This document shows, in pieces, positions 1 through 7,063 of a DNA stretch of 40,189 nt. Each line of letters opens with the position of its first letter. Position 1 is the first letter of the stretch. The stretch lies in assembly GCA_947457925.1 (NCBI GenBank), contig CANGYA010000012.1, forward strand, positions 1-40,189, read 5' to 3'. Below the pieces are notes generated by a model, which was not told the DNA's origin, made no database searches, and worked only from the letters and a program-made list of their open reading frames with translations. The position numbers and the translations under genes were made by a program. Origin of the DNA: Cytophagales bacterium (GTDB lineage Bacteria; Bacteroidota; Bacteroidia; Cytophagales; Thermoflexibacteraceae).

Positions 1-930
1 AGTTACTACGCCCAAAGGGTCGTATAACTGAATTTCATCGGGGTTCTGCATGGTCATGGTCAAGGTAGCATTGCCTCGCAGTTGGATAGTAGCCACATAA
101 TCAATCAACTTGATACCATATATGATATTTGAAGCTGCATTGATGTAGTAGGTCTGTGTGGGGTTAGATACCTCTAATTGGTAAATATTCCAACCTTCGG
201 CAAGTGGGTATAACTCTCCACCTGTATAAAACTCCGTATTAGGCTGCTGCGTGCCACCTTGATAGGGTACTAACTCTACTTTGCCTCGTACCCGAACTTT
301 GACTTCATAAAGTCTATCATTTGACAAAGCAAAGTCTGTTAGGCTAATACTTGTTTGTAGAAATGCTGCCCCTCTGCAACTACCTGCGGGCAAATCTATT
401 TCGCCTTGTGGTAGTTTTGGCGTAGCCCAAAAGATATTGGCAAAGGCATCACCTATGGGTGGGGTGGGTTGTGGTTGGGTTACTACAGGTGGTATATTGG
501 TAGCTAATCTATTTAGGTTTTCTGAACCAACTAAACGAAATACGTACTGTTGCCTACTGTCAAAAGTGGCACTGCCAAACTCCTGAGCAAGTTTCAAAGG
601 ATATTGCTTGCTGCCTATAAATATACCGTTTCCGTTGTGCAGTACCACATAGGCAACTATTTCTATGTCCAACCATTCGGCAATAAAGTCTTGTGCAGCT
701 TGGCTGTATTTGGGGTGCATGAGTTCTATGGTGTGCTGCACAAAGTTATTGTGCGGACTTAATAAGCTGCGGTGTGTCCATGTGGCGGTGTCTTGGGTAT
801 AGTAGATAGGCTTAAAAAGCCCACCTGTTACCAAAAGGGGTGCAAGGGGCGTAGTAATATCTTTGGCTTTGGCTAAGTACAACTTCCGAATACCAGAAAG
901 ATTGTCGCCAGAAAATCGGGAGGGTAGCAT
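1..930 (-). CDS. phage tail protein, tail-tube-like N-terminus with extra C-terminal beta domain (partial, runs off left edge)
   Basis: The reading frame is open from an ATG at 930 to the window edge (310 codons seen, no stop), so the C-terminus is missing. The N-terminus carries GDNLSGIRKLYLA, which resembles GRDNISGLKQNLLVA in the protein at 13757-14338. Openings of this kind are common in tail-tube-like proteins of Bacteroidota phages (recalled, not searched). Residues 1-135 form one block, then comes a Pro/Gln/Thr-rich linker near residue 150, then a block rich in beta-type segments ending at the edge. The layout suggests a tube or tail protein with an added surface domain. It is the last gene of the late cluster seen here, downstream of the connector-type genes. 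The role is inferred from motif and position only. Confidence 0.55.
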   Translation of the reverse strand, partial: MLPSRFSGDNLSGIRKLYLAKAKDITTPLAPLLVTGGLFKPIYYTQDTATWTHRSLLSPHNNFVQHTIELMHPKYSQAAQDFIAEWLDIEIVAYVVLHNGNGIFIGSKQYPLKLAQEFGSATFDSRQQYVFRLVGSENLNRLATNIPPVVTQPQPTPPIGDAFANIFWATPKLPQGEIDLPAGSCRGAAFLQTSISLTDFALSNDRLYEVKVRVRGKVELVPYQGGTQQPNTEFYTGGELYPLAEGWNIYQLEVSNPTQTYYINAASNIIYGIKLIDYVATIQLRGNATLTMTMQNPDEIQLYDPLGVVT

Positions 931-939
931 TTTTATTTA

Positions 940-947
940 TAAATTTG
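940..947 (+). promoter_or_regulatory. host-type -7 box (TAAATTTG) for the plus-strand gene at 966
   Basis: TAAATTTG is an exact match to the Bacteroidota TAnnTTTG box and lies 18 bases before the ATG at 966. I see no good TTTG at the -33 position. It suggests that this reversed gene is transcribed independently of the tail operon. Confidence 0.45.
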
Positions 948-965
948 TTTTTTTATTTACCCACT

Positions 966-1352
966 ATGAACATCAATTTTTCCACAAAAGAAATCACTTA
1001 TCCAAATGCAGAACTTGCATTCCCTCGTAGGTTTTCTACTGTATTAGAGTTCTATACAGAGATGAGTTTAGCTTTAAAAAAAGAGGGTAGGGATATTGCA
1101 ACTGAAAGACAAGTGCGTATTAGCTATGTAATTGATACTTGGCAGCAAAAAGAACGGATAATTGAAATATACGACCTTGTAGCTTTAAAAGCCTTGTGTT
1201 TTGATTATATACTGCCTAAACTACCTACCTATCATCATTATTCAGCATTGAGTAGGTGTGCTAACTATTATCAATACAATAGTTATGAAGACTTTCAAGA
1301 TGACGTTGATTTCTTGACTGTCTTAGCACCATTAAGTAGATTGAAACAATAA
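966..1352 (+). CDS. unrecognised 128-residue protein, lone plus-strand gene in the tail region
   Basis: This is the only plus-strand gene among the minus-strand structural genes, placed between the tail-tube-like gene and the connector-type gene at 1355, with which it converges almost end to end. The ATG at 966 is chosen over one at 945 because the -7 box at 940-947 overlaps the upstream ATG. The product is soluble, with many aromatic and charged residues and no signal peptide or membrane segment. Reversed orientation and its own promoter are typical of phage morons, genes expressed from the prophage that often modify the host or block other phages. Function is unknown. Confidence 0.6.
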   Translation: MNINFSTKEITYPNAELAFPRRFSTVLEFYTEMSLALKKEGRDIATERQVRISYVIDTWQQKERIIEIYDLVALKALCFDYILPKLPTYHHYSALSRCANYYQYNSYEDFQDDVDFLTVLAPLSRLKQ

Positions 1353-1354
1353 AG

Positions 1355-1873
1355 TTACAACCAGTTATCGGGGTTGTAGTACATATCATTTTCTACGGAA
1401 TGGTGTAGATTTACAAAAAGCTGTATGCCTACATCTAAGGCTTGCGGTTGCCCATAGACTTCTGCAATGCGTACTGTATTGCGGTCAAAGCCTTCCAAAT
1501 AAGGTACACCCTCGCCTATATTGCATTTGTCTTGGTACATTTTTCCAATAAAATCGTAAGCAATTTGGCGGAGTTGTGCTAATGTAGCTCTTTGTTCTTC
1601 CCAATTATCTCTCTCACAACGCTGCACAATGAACAAAGAGAAGGAAAAAACCTCGTGGGTGTTATCAGCTCGCAAATCTCTTAGTTGGGAGTGATGGTAT
1701 TGCAACAACACGCAAGGCGTTATTGTGTCTATGGTACGGTGTAACAACACTGTATCTTCATTCTCCTCTATGCGGGTAAACTTGGGGTTTTCTTCGGCGT
1801 GTTGAATGGCTTTGTGCTGCTGTGCCAAAGACTTAAAATATTCGTGGTAGTTGGTAATTTTTAATGTATCCAT
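1355..1873 (-). CDS. phage structural protein, possible head-tail connector or tail terminator
   Basis: The 172-residue product has no recognisable catalytic motif. It follows the portal and two connector-region genes and precedes the tail-tube-like gene, the usual place for a tail terminator or neck protein. The C-terminus ends in an acidic and aromatic stretch (YYNPDNWL). A short ACAGGATT-type repeat occupies the junction just upstream of its start. The assignment rests on synteny alone; it could be another neck component. Confidence 0.4.
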   Translation of the reverse strand: MDTLKITNYHEYFKSLAQQHKAIQHAEENPKFTRIEENEDTVLLHRTIDTITPCVLLQYHHSQLRDLRADNTHEVFSFSLFIVQRCERDNWEEQRATLAQLRQIAYDFIGKMYQDKCNIGEGVPYLEGFDRNTVRIAEVYGQPQALDVGIQLFVNLHHSVENDMYYNPDNWL

Positions 1874-1879
1874 GATGAT

Positions 1880-1894
1880 AGGATTAACAGGATT
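1880..1894. repeat. ACAGGATT-type short repeat at a gene junction
   Basis: AGGATTA followed by ACAGGATT lies directly upstream of the start at 1873. The same octamer occurs three times at 3675-3699, in the same position relative to the next gene. Read on the minus strand it is AATCCTGTTAATCCT. Confidence 0.6.
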
Positions 1895-1921
1895 TTGCTC
1901 GCCTTCGGGGTCAGGGGCTAT

Positions 1922-2650
1922 TTAGGAGGTTTTTTTGAGGGCTTCGGCTTGTTGTACTTTGGTTTGTATGTCAAACAAAATGTATTCGGCAGGACTGTGT
2001 AGCACTGCGTCTAATTGTAAGATGTTTTCCGCAACGGCAAGGGCAGTAGTAGTCCATGCGGTTTGTTGTTCTTCTATACTGTTGTTGCTACCACCTTGAC
2101 CATTGAACAACGTAGGAAAAGAGGCTATGAGTATATCAAAATGCTTTCTTACTTCATTCAATATGTTTATGGCTATGTAAGGATTTAATCCTTTTAGTTG
2201 TGCTACTTTGCTGGCTAAGTGCTTGTCATCATATTGCTCTCCTTCGGCATGATAGACTGTAGCAATGATTTGCAAAACTGTTTCTTGGGTTTCTTCCGCA
2301 GATTGGTTTGACAAAGCAAAAAACAAACTATGTAACCGAACAAACTCTATGAAAGAGTATTTTTCGGAATGGACTAAGTAATTTCCATTAGGCTGCATAA
2401 CAAAATTTTTAGCACTGGTGATAAAATCGGTTAGCAACAGCAATTCTTGTAAGTTGTTGAAGGTCATTGCTTCAATCAATAGGCGTTGTAAAATGTTCTT
2501 ACACAAGGCTTTAAGTAGTTTATAGCGTAGTGCTATTGGACTTAGCTGCGTGTAGGTGATTTTTGCGATGCGAATACGTTGTTGTTGGCTCAACTGCTTG
2601 TATTGATTGGGCAATAAAATTTTTATTCCTAAATAGTTAATCCTATTCAT
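1922..2650 (-). CDS. unrecognised 242-residue protein of the phage neck region
   Basis: No motif is recognised. The protein is mostly helical in appearance, rich in Leu, Gln and Ala, with no signal peptide or membrane segment. It lies between the DUF6712-like gene and the connector-type gene, all in the same orientation, so it is probably a head-tail connection or head-completion component. A copy of the dispersed 24-bp palindromic repeat (2670-2693) sits in the 45-base gap between its start and the preceding gene, which is unusual inside an otherwise compact operon. Confidence 0.4.
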   Translation of the reverse strand: MNRINYLGIKILLPNQYKQLSQQQRIRIAKITYTQLSPIALRYKLLKALCKNILQRLLIEAMTFNNLQELLLLTDFITSAKNFVMQPNGNYLVHSEKYSFIEFVRLHSLFFALSNQSAEETQETVLQIIATVYHAEGEQYDDKHLASKVAQLKGLNPYIAINILNEVRKHFDILIASFPTLFNGQGGSNNSIEEQQTAWTTTALAVAENILQLDAVLHSPAEYILFDIQTKVQQAEALKKTS

Positions 2651-2669
2651 TTGCTTACACTTTTAAACG

Positions 2670-2693
2670 CACAGACTAAAGTCTATGCTACAG
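2670..2693 (-). repeat. dispersed 24-bp palindromic repeat, copy 1
   Basis: Begins CACAGACTAAAGTCTATG and ends CTACAG; it contains the AGACT/AGTCT stem. The same 24-mer recurs at 24646, 24819, 24852 and, with changes, at 32786 and 33330, so it is found in both prophage and chromosome. Confidence 0.8.
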
Positions 2694-2695
2694 TA

Positions 2696-3673
2696 TTAAA
2701 AAGAGAATAATTTGTTAGTCCCATCATTCCAATCCATTGGGTTAGTGGGGGTAGGTGTATAGGTTTTCGCCTGTGCAAAGAGGGGGAACGTGGCTAAGTT
2801 ATCAGACAAAAAGTCGATGAGTTCTTTTTGAAAGGCTGCTGCTTCGTTTGCGTATTCATTGGCTACGATTTGCAACTGGTTATTGGTGGCGGTGCTGCGT
2901 TCTTCTGTCGCATCTTGGTTGCTGTAGGCAAAGGTAAGTAAACCATTGCTGTAATTGATAGGCAATTCTTTCAATGCCTTGACCAAACTTGTATAAACTA
3001 ACAAGGGTTGCAAGTAGTCTTGTATCAGTAATAATTCGTCTGCATTGACCGTACCTGCCAACCATTTGCTTTGTAAGTCGGTATAAAGAGCTTCACCAAT
3101 GATTTTTCGGAGGTAAAAATATTGTTCTCTTGGAAAAAACTGGTGCATACGCACATACAAAGCCCTGTTATTGCCCAAATTACAAAACTGGGCAAAGGTT
3201 TTGTAGCTGCGTACAAACAATTTTTGGAGGTCAATACGTTGTTGGTGTGCTTGGTACAAAGGAAATGCAGCTACATTATTCTCGAAAAACTCTAAGGTCA
3301 TTTCTACCAACTGGTAGGCCTGTGCAAAGGCAGCTTCTTTGAGTTCTGTATTTTCCCACTTATATAAACTTACGTCATCTTTTTTTAGCCTCCCTAATTG
3401 GGCATCATTGGCGGTTAGTCCCCAAAAAGGTAGATGATAGATAAAAGTAAATTTCGCAGTTAGGTTTTGTAACAAAGCAAATCCTTCTTGGCGAATAGGG
3501 TTGCTAAAACTGCCTACGGTGTGTTCTGCCAATAAGCTATTTAATTCATCTTTGGGTACGAAATTATAGACAACGTGGAGTAAAGCATTTTGCAAACTGG
3601 GTTGTAAAACCTTTAAAGTCAAGCCGTTGGAAACTTGAACGTATTGGTAAAATTCGGAGATATTACTAAACAT
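2696..3673 (-). CDS. phage neck or head-completion protein (DUF6712-like)
   Basis: The 325-residue product lies immediately downstream of the portal gene. The central part (YLRKIIGEALYTDLQ, then DYLQPLLVYTSLVKAL about 25 residues later) resembles a conserved family seen beside portal genes in Bacteroidota prophages, which I recall as DUF6712. The family is thought to act as a head-tail adaptor, but this is inferred from gene order. No membrane segment or catalytic motif is visible. A triple ACAGGATT repeat occupies the gap upstream of its start. Confidence 0.45.
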   Translation of the reverse strand: MFSNISEFYQYVQVSNGLTLKVLQPSLQNALLHVVYNFVPKDELNSLLAEHTVGSFSNPIRQEGFALLQNLTAKFTFIYHLPFWGLTANDAQLGRLKKDDVSLYKWENTELKEAAFAQAYQLVEMTLEFFENNVAAFPLYQAHQQRIDLQKLFVRSYKTFAQFCNLGNNRALYVRMHQFFPREQYFYLRKIIGEALYTDLQSKWLAGTVNADELLLIQDYLQPLLVYTSLVKALKELPINYSNGLLTFAYSNQDATEERSTATNNQLQIVANEYANEAAAFQKELIDFLSDNLATFPLFAQAKTYTPTPTNPMDWNDGTNKLFSF

Positions 3674-3674
3674 G

Positions 3675-3699
3675 ACAGGATTACAGGATTAACAGGATT
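3675..3699. repeat. triple ACAGGATT repeat
   Basis: ACAGGATT occurs at 3675, 3683 and 3692, abutting the ATG at 3673. A two-unit version is at 1880-1894. Confidence 0.7.
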
Positions 3700-3704
3700 T
3701 TTTA

Positions 3705-5051
3705 CTAATTCTTCGGGGCTGCTTCTCTTTGTGAAGGGCTTACGTTGTCTAGGGTTTGTAACTGGGGCTTTTTGAACCTTATCTTGTAGCCTTTCCAGCC
3801 ATTAAAAGGAAATACTAATTTGTTGAATACCTCAAAGATAATTTTTTCATGTACTAAGGTAGAGTAGTGAAACAAATTGAAATACTCACGCACATCTGAA
3901 CCACTACCACCGCCTAAACCACCTTTGGAGGGTGAAGTACCCATAAGGGGGGCGGGCATATTGAGGGCAAATAGAATTAAACTACTTACTTCTTGGCTGT
4001 CCTCTATGTATGTACCAGAGGTTTCGTTGCGTTTGATAGGGGTAAATTTGATAAGGCTTACTTGTTGGTTCAATTTTTCATCAAACAACATAGGGGCGTA
4101 AATAGGTGTACCTGCGTTTTTTGCCCCAGTGAGCATATCATTAATTTTCGTTTTTACCTCCTTCTTGCGACTTTCTTTCACTTCGGGTTTTTTATCCCAA
4201 TCTTCATAAGTAAGTTTCCAATAACGTGCATCTATTTCTATCAGCATTTCTGCTGAGAATTGGTTGTTCATCAACGCCTTTTTGTACTTGGGAATAGACT
4301 TTGCCCAGTCCAAAGTTTCAGATTTAAATAAACAATGCCATGCCAAATCATTGTAATAGGTATTGACCAAATCGGGTATGTAGGCGGGGTACATGAACAT
4401 TCTTTCACCACCTCTTAGTTTTTGTTGCAAATCTCCTACGGGGTTGTAGGTACGTGAAATCAAAGGATAAGTTTGGGTATAACTGTTTGCTTCTGAGTGA
4501 GCTATTTCCCAGTTGGCGTTTACATAGACTTTTTCTATCACACCATAGCTATTTTGTTTGGAAAAACGGCAATGGGCAGTTTTTTGGATAGACACATTAG
4601 AAATTTTTGTGCCTTCTTTATTGACTACTGCTACAGGAAAAATGTGGTTGAACCACAAGTTATCGTTAGTGGCTTGCATAAGGTATTCGTCCACATTGAC
4701 CATCTCTAAATAGTCGTCAATTTCGGGGTTTACCTGCGGTTCAAATACTTTTTCGTTGCCTACTTTTTTTTCTATACCCAACTCCCAATCTTTGGATAAA
4801 ATTAGTTCTGCTTTGCGGTTAAGGATAGGGGCAACTAAGCCGTTTTCAGTGGCTTGTTCGTAGATTCTTTGGGGTACAAGGTTATCACTGCCCCATGCAG
4901 CTACGTTACCGAAACCGTAGTCTAAGTACGTATCTTTTTTGGGGTTATTAACCGTTTGGTAGGGAACAGGATTGGTAAAATTATCTGCAAAGCTGACAAC
5001 GGCAATAGCCTTGTGGTCATCAAAGAGCCAAAATTCTTGATTTTCTTCCAT
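3705..5051 (-). CDS. phage portal protein (Bacteroidota prophage type)
   Basis: The 448-residue product has the size and character of a portal protein, the dodecameric ring at one capsid vertex through which DNA is packaged. It sits upstream of the neck genes and downstream of a late promoter. Visible features include an N-terminal region with NPKKDTYLDYGFGN, a long helical middle, and a C-terminal block beginning with a Gly-rich loop (GGLGGGSGSD) before VREYFNLFHYSTLVHEKIIF, like the portal clip-to-crown part of related proteins. Its start codon overlaps the stop of the gene upstream (TAATG), implying translational coupling. Assignment is by general resemblance and synteny, not by an alignment. 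Confidence 0.6.
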   Translation of the reverse strand: MEENQEFWLFDDHKAIAVVSFADNFTNPVPYQTVNNPKKDTYLDYGFGNVAAWGSDNLVPQRIYEQATENGLVAPILNRKAELILSKDWELGIEKKVGNEKVFEPQVNPEIDDYLEMVNVDEYLMQATNDNLWFNHIFPVAVVNKEGTKISNVSIQKTAHCRFSKQNSYGVIEKVYVNANWEIAHSEANSYTQTYPLISRTYNPVGDLQQKLRGGERMFMYPAYIPDLVNTYYNDLAWHCLFKSETLDWAKSIPKYKKALMNNQFSAEMLIEIDARYWKLTYEDWDKKPEVKESRKKEVKTKINDMLTGAKNAGTPIYAPMLFDEKLNQQVSLIKFTPIKRNETSGTYIEDSQEVSSLILFALNMPAPLMGTSPSKGGLGGGSGSDVREYFNLFHYSTLVHEKIIFEVFNKLVFPFNGWKGYKIRFKKPQLQTLDNVSPSQREAAPKN

Positions 5052-5410
5052 TAGGGGAAAATGGTAATGTTGTTGATTTTAGAGATAAGCTGGTTATGCA
5101 CTAAGTACACCTCTTGGGTGTGGAGGCAAACAATGAAGTGGCAGTCTAACCTCACCCCCTGCCCCTCTCCATTTGGAGAGGGGATTTGGCTGCTCTCTTT
5201 ACTTCCGTTTGGAGGGGTTAGGGGGCTAATTTTTTTGCGTACTTTGGGGTGATTGCGAAAAAGTACGGCTTTTTCTAAGTGTACTACTTCGCCACCTGTG
5301 TTACGTTCTATGTCTGCCTTAACGAATGTGATTGAGAAAGGGATAGGGTGTTTGTCCTTGTCTGTTTGGCGGAGTAGGCGGAGTGCGTTTTCCCTCTTTA
5401 GATAATTCAT
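5051..5410 (-). CDS. small conserved phage protein interrupted in frame by a palindromic repeat
   Basis: From ATG 5410 the product is 119 residues. The first 60 residues (for example HPIPFSITFVKAD) look like a normal small Bacteroidota-phage protein. Residues 62-86 (SPLTPPNGS to GEGQGV) are the translation of the dispersed CCCCTCTCC repeat, and normal-looking sequence resumes afterwards. The stop overlaps the portal ATG. A longer start at 5482 is possible but would add a Ser/Pro-rich stretch lying wholly within the upstream gene. Function is unknown. Its frame remains open across the insertion, so it may still make protein. Confidence 0.5.
   Translation of the reverse strand: MNYLKRENALRLLRQTDKDKHPIPFSITFVKADIERNTGGEVVHLEKAVLFRNHPKVRKKISPLTPPNGSKESSQIPSPNGEGQGVRLDCHFIVCLHTQEVYLVHNQLISKINNITIFP
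5153..5227. repeat. CCCCTCTCC palindromic repeat inserted within a coding sequence
   Basis: The core at 5162-5183 is CCCCTCTCCA, TT, TGGAGAGGGG. Flanking sequence (ctcaccccctg and ggaggggttaggggg) is typical of the same repeat family. Related cores occur at 13720-13741 and 35692-35709. The inserted block is about 75 bases, a multiple of three. Confidence 0.6.
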
Positions 5411-5636
5411 GGGATAGTAAATTAAGAAGTACCTTATTTTTTTCGGGGGAGATGGGCTTGAAGTGGTATTCGCACACTTCAAAGGTTTTTGTTGCCCTGC
5501 AATAACGGTAGGTTGTGCCTTCGTAGTCGATAAACTGGTAATTGGGCGGGGTGTTGGGCTTTGCCCGCAAATTTTGGTAGGTTTCTGCTATAACCAGCAA
5601 TAGGGCTACAAATATTAAAAATCCGAATGCTTCCAT
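5319..5636 (-). CDS. small membrane-anchored protein, first gene of the portal operon
   Basis: The 105-residue product begins with a strong hydrophobic helix (residues 5-17, FGFLIFVALLLVI) followed by a soluble part, so it is probably a single-pass inner-membrane protein. It starts 20 bases after the phage-type promoter box at 5656-5663, with AAAGGA just before the ATG. Its last 30 residues overlap the next gene in another frame and are Pro-rich, so they may be less meaningful. Function is unknown. Confidence 0.5.
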   Translation of the reverse strand: MEAFGFLIFVALLLVIAETYQNLRAKPNTPPNYQFIDYEGTTYRYCRATKTFEVCEYHFKPISPEKNKVLLNLLSHELSKEGKRTPPTPPNRQGQTPYPFLNHIR

Positions 5637-5655
5637 GTCCTTTACAATTTTTACT

Positions 5656-5691
5656 CAAAGGTAAGGGGTTGAGGAAGGAATGTAAAGGACA
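5656..5691 (-). promoter_or_regulatory. phage late-type promoter P1 (TGTCC-N23-TAnnTTTG)
   Basis: On the minus strand TGTCC (5691-5687) is followed after exactly 23 bases by TACCTTTG (5663-5656), a perfect -7 box. TTT follows the TGTCC, and no TTTG occupies the -33 position. It faces the portal operon. Three other sites have the same geometry. A second TGTCCTTTAC lies inverted at 5636-5645, covering the start codon. Confidence 0.65.
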
Positions 5692-5713
5692 TTTTGGAGG
5701 GGTTAATTTAAAT

Positions 5714-5751
5714 AAATAACCCTACAAAGGTAGGTTTTTGTAGGGTTATTT
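5714..5751 (-). terminator. terminator after the HTH gene
   Basis: A 15-base inverted repeat (AAATAACCCTACAAA with TTTGTAGGGTTATTT) lies directly after the stop at 5753. It separates the HTH/235-residue operon from the late promoter P1. Confidence 0.65.
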
Positions 5752-5752
5752 A

Positions 5753-6058
5753 TTATTCCTCTTTGTAGGGTTTATTTTCTTCCCCAGATTTTAGCATATC
5801 ATCAAAATCATGTGGTTTATCTTGTGTAGGTATAAAATTTTTTTCGCCAAAAAATATATATAAGTTGAGAGCTGATATATATTTTATGAAACTATCAATC
5901 GTATATGAAGTTTCACCTTTTTCAATGGCGTTTAATTGTTGTCTAGACAACCCAGTTTCGTTGATAAGCCTATAAATAGTTATTTGTTTAGACTCTCTAA
6001 ATTTTTTGAGGTTTTCGCCTATGACTTCTCTAACAGAAGGTATTAAATTATTATCCAT
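5753..6058 (-). CDS. XRE-type helix-turn-helix protein, antitoxin-like partner
   Basis: The 101-residue product has a helix-turn-helix domain at residues 13-60 (RLINETGLSRQQLNAIEKGE), followed by a short charged tail. Its ATG lies inside the 3' end of the upstream gene (8-base overlap), so the two are translationally coupled. The order of larger protein first and HTH protein second is the HigBA-like arrangement, in which the HTH partner neutralises the toxin and represses the operon. Equally, it could be a simple two-gene regulator operon. The unit has its own host-type promoter and terminator inside the phage late cluster. Confidence 0.65.
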   Translation of the reverse strand: MDNNLIPSVREVIGENLKKFRESKQITIYRLINETGLSRQQLNAIEKGETSYTIDSFIKYISALNLYIFFGEKNFIPTQDKPHDFDDMLKSGEENKPYKEE

Positions 6059-6758
6059 TTTGCAAGTTGATTAAATTATAGATTTCTTCTTCAACATTTT
6101 TAATAGATTGAGTTTTCAATATGTATTCGTTCCAATGATACCTCACTATACCATGAGCTAAGTTATGCTCTCTCTCAGGTGTAGATGGCAAATCATGGTT
6201 TGATATGCGTATTTTATGTGTATTTTTTTCAAAATACAAGCTACTGTCAGATTTATGATAAATTTTGTAACCTTTTTCTTCTAAAAATTTGGTTACAAAT
6301 CTTTTTGCAGTCAAATACCATGTTGCATCTAATTTAGCTAATGTTAGCCCAATACTAAAACTATTAGAATTATTTGCTTTCAAAACTGCAAGCAAATAAT
6401 TTATCTGTTCCACTTGTTTTTTAGTACCATATTTGATTATTTCTTCCAAAAGGTTTATTTCTTTTCTATATTTTTCTTCATTTGGCATTTGTTCATATAA
6501 ATGATATTGCCTATTTTTCAAATCATCTAAATAAGATATGGTAAAACCAAGTTCTTGATATTTGCTATCTATATACTCTTTTCTTTTTTTCATTACCTCT
6601 TTTTTTTCGTTTTTATAATTTCCTGTAACCATGGGTAATGGGTATAACCTTTCGCAATCAAAAGGTATATGTACGATTAGCTTATTTAGTTTTGTTCTAA
6701 TTTCAACTATTTCTTGATAAGACATAGTTAGTTCTTGTATTGATAATTGCGTTTTCAT
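6051..6758 (-). CDS. unrecognised 235-residue protein coupled to an HTH protein (toxin-like position)
   Basis: I do not recognise a known toxin family. Residues 1-110 are rich in Lys, Glu and Leu and look helical. The C-terminal part (from about residue 150) contains RFVTKFLEEKGYKIY, then KIRISNHDLPSTPERE and HNLAHG; the IRISNHDLP block resembles a short conserved element seen in small Bacteroidota phage and plasmid proteins, of unknown role. The gene is AT-rich compared with the flanking structural genes, has a consensus host promoter (6779-6810), and overlaps the HTH gene by 8 bases. Toxin, immunity factor or regulator are all possible. Confidence 0.55.
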   Translation of the reverse strand: MKTQLSIQELTMSYQEIVEIRTKLNKLIVHIPFDCERLYPLPMVTGNYKNEKKEVMKKRKEYIDSKYQELGFTISYLDDLKNRQYHLYEQMPNEEKYRKEINLLEEIIKYGTKKQVEQINYLLAVLKANNSNSFSIGLTLAKLDATWYLTAKRFVTKFLEEKGYKIYHKSDSSLYFEKNTHKIRISNHDLPSTPEREHNLAHGIVRYHWNEYILKTQSIKNVEEEIYNLINLQNG

Positions 6759-6778
6759 GATTATTAATGTTTGATATG

Positions 6779-6810
6779 CAAATATAGGAATAAATATTAA
6801 TACCTACAAA
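6779..6810 (-). promoter_or_regulatory. consensus Bacteroidota promoter of the 235-residue/HTH operon
   Basis: On the minus strand TTTG (6810-6807), 20 bases, then TATATTTG (6786-6779), all matching the host consensus. It lies 21 bases upstream of the ATG at 6758. This differs clearly from the phage late class. Confidence 0.75.
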
Positions 6811-6848
6811 TATTTGCACCTATTTTTTTTTACGTCTGCACATCAAAT

Positions 6849-6954
6849 AAGTTTTTTGAGTCCGCCTCCAAAAGAGAGATTTTAGTGGGGTGTCCTTTTT
6901 TACAGACACTTACCCCACTAAAATCTCTCTTTTGGAGGTGTACGAAAAAAACTT
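6849..6954. repeat. long inverted repeat, 26-bp perfect arms with nested and outer stems
   Basis: Arms at 6865-6890 and 6913-6938 are perfect reverse complements (starting CCTCCAAAAGAGAGATTTTA). The 22-base centre contains TGTC and GACA, which can extend the stem. Outside the arms, AAGTTTTTT (6849-6857) pairs with AAAAAACTT (6946-6954) across a 7-base mismatch. It lies between the ArdC-like gene and the 235-residue operon. It could be a MITE, a strong terminator or a structured RNA. Confidence 0.8.
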
Positions 6955-7063
6955 GAGCGGCGTGTGCGAACCCACTATAAACCTTTGTTTTTAGGCTTAT
7001 AGGGGTGTTTTAAGGCACTATTTTAGAGTTTTAGGGTAGTTTATGTATTTTAAAACGGTGCTT

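Noticed and set aside
6849-6954. Retron or group II intron RNA
   Set aside because: No reverse transcriptase is nearby and the structure is one simple hairpin.
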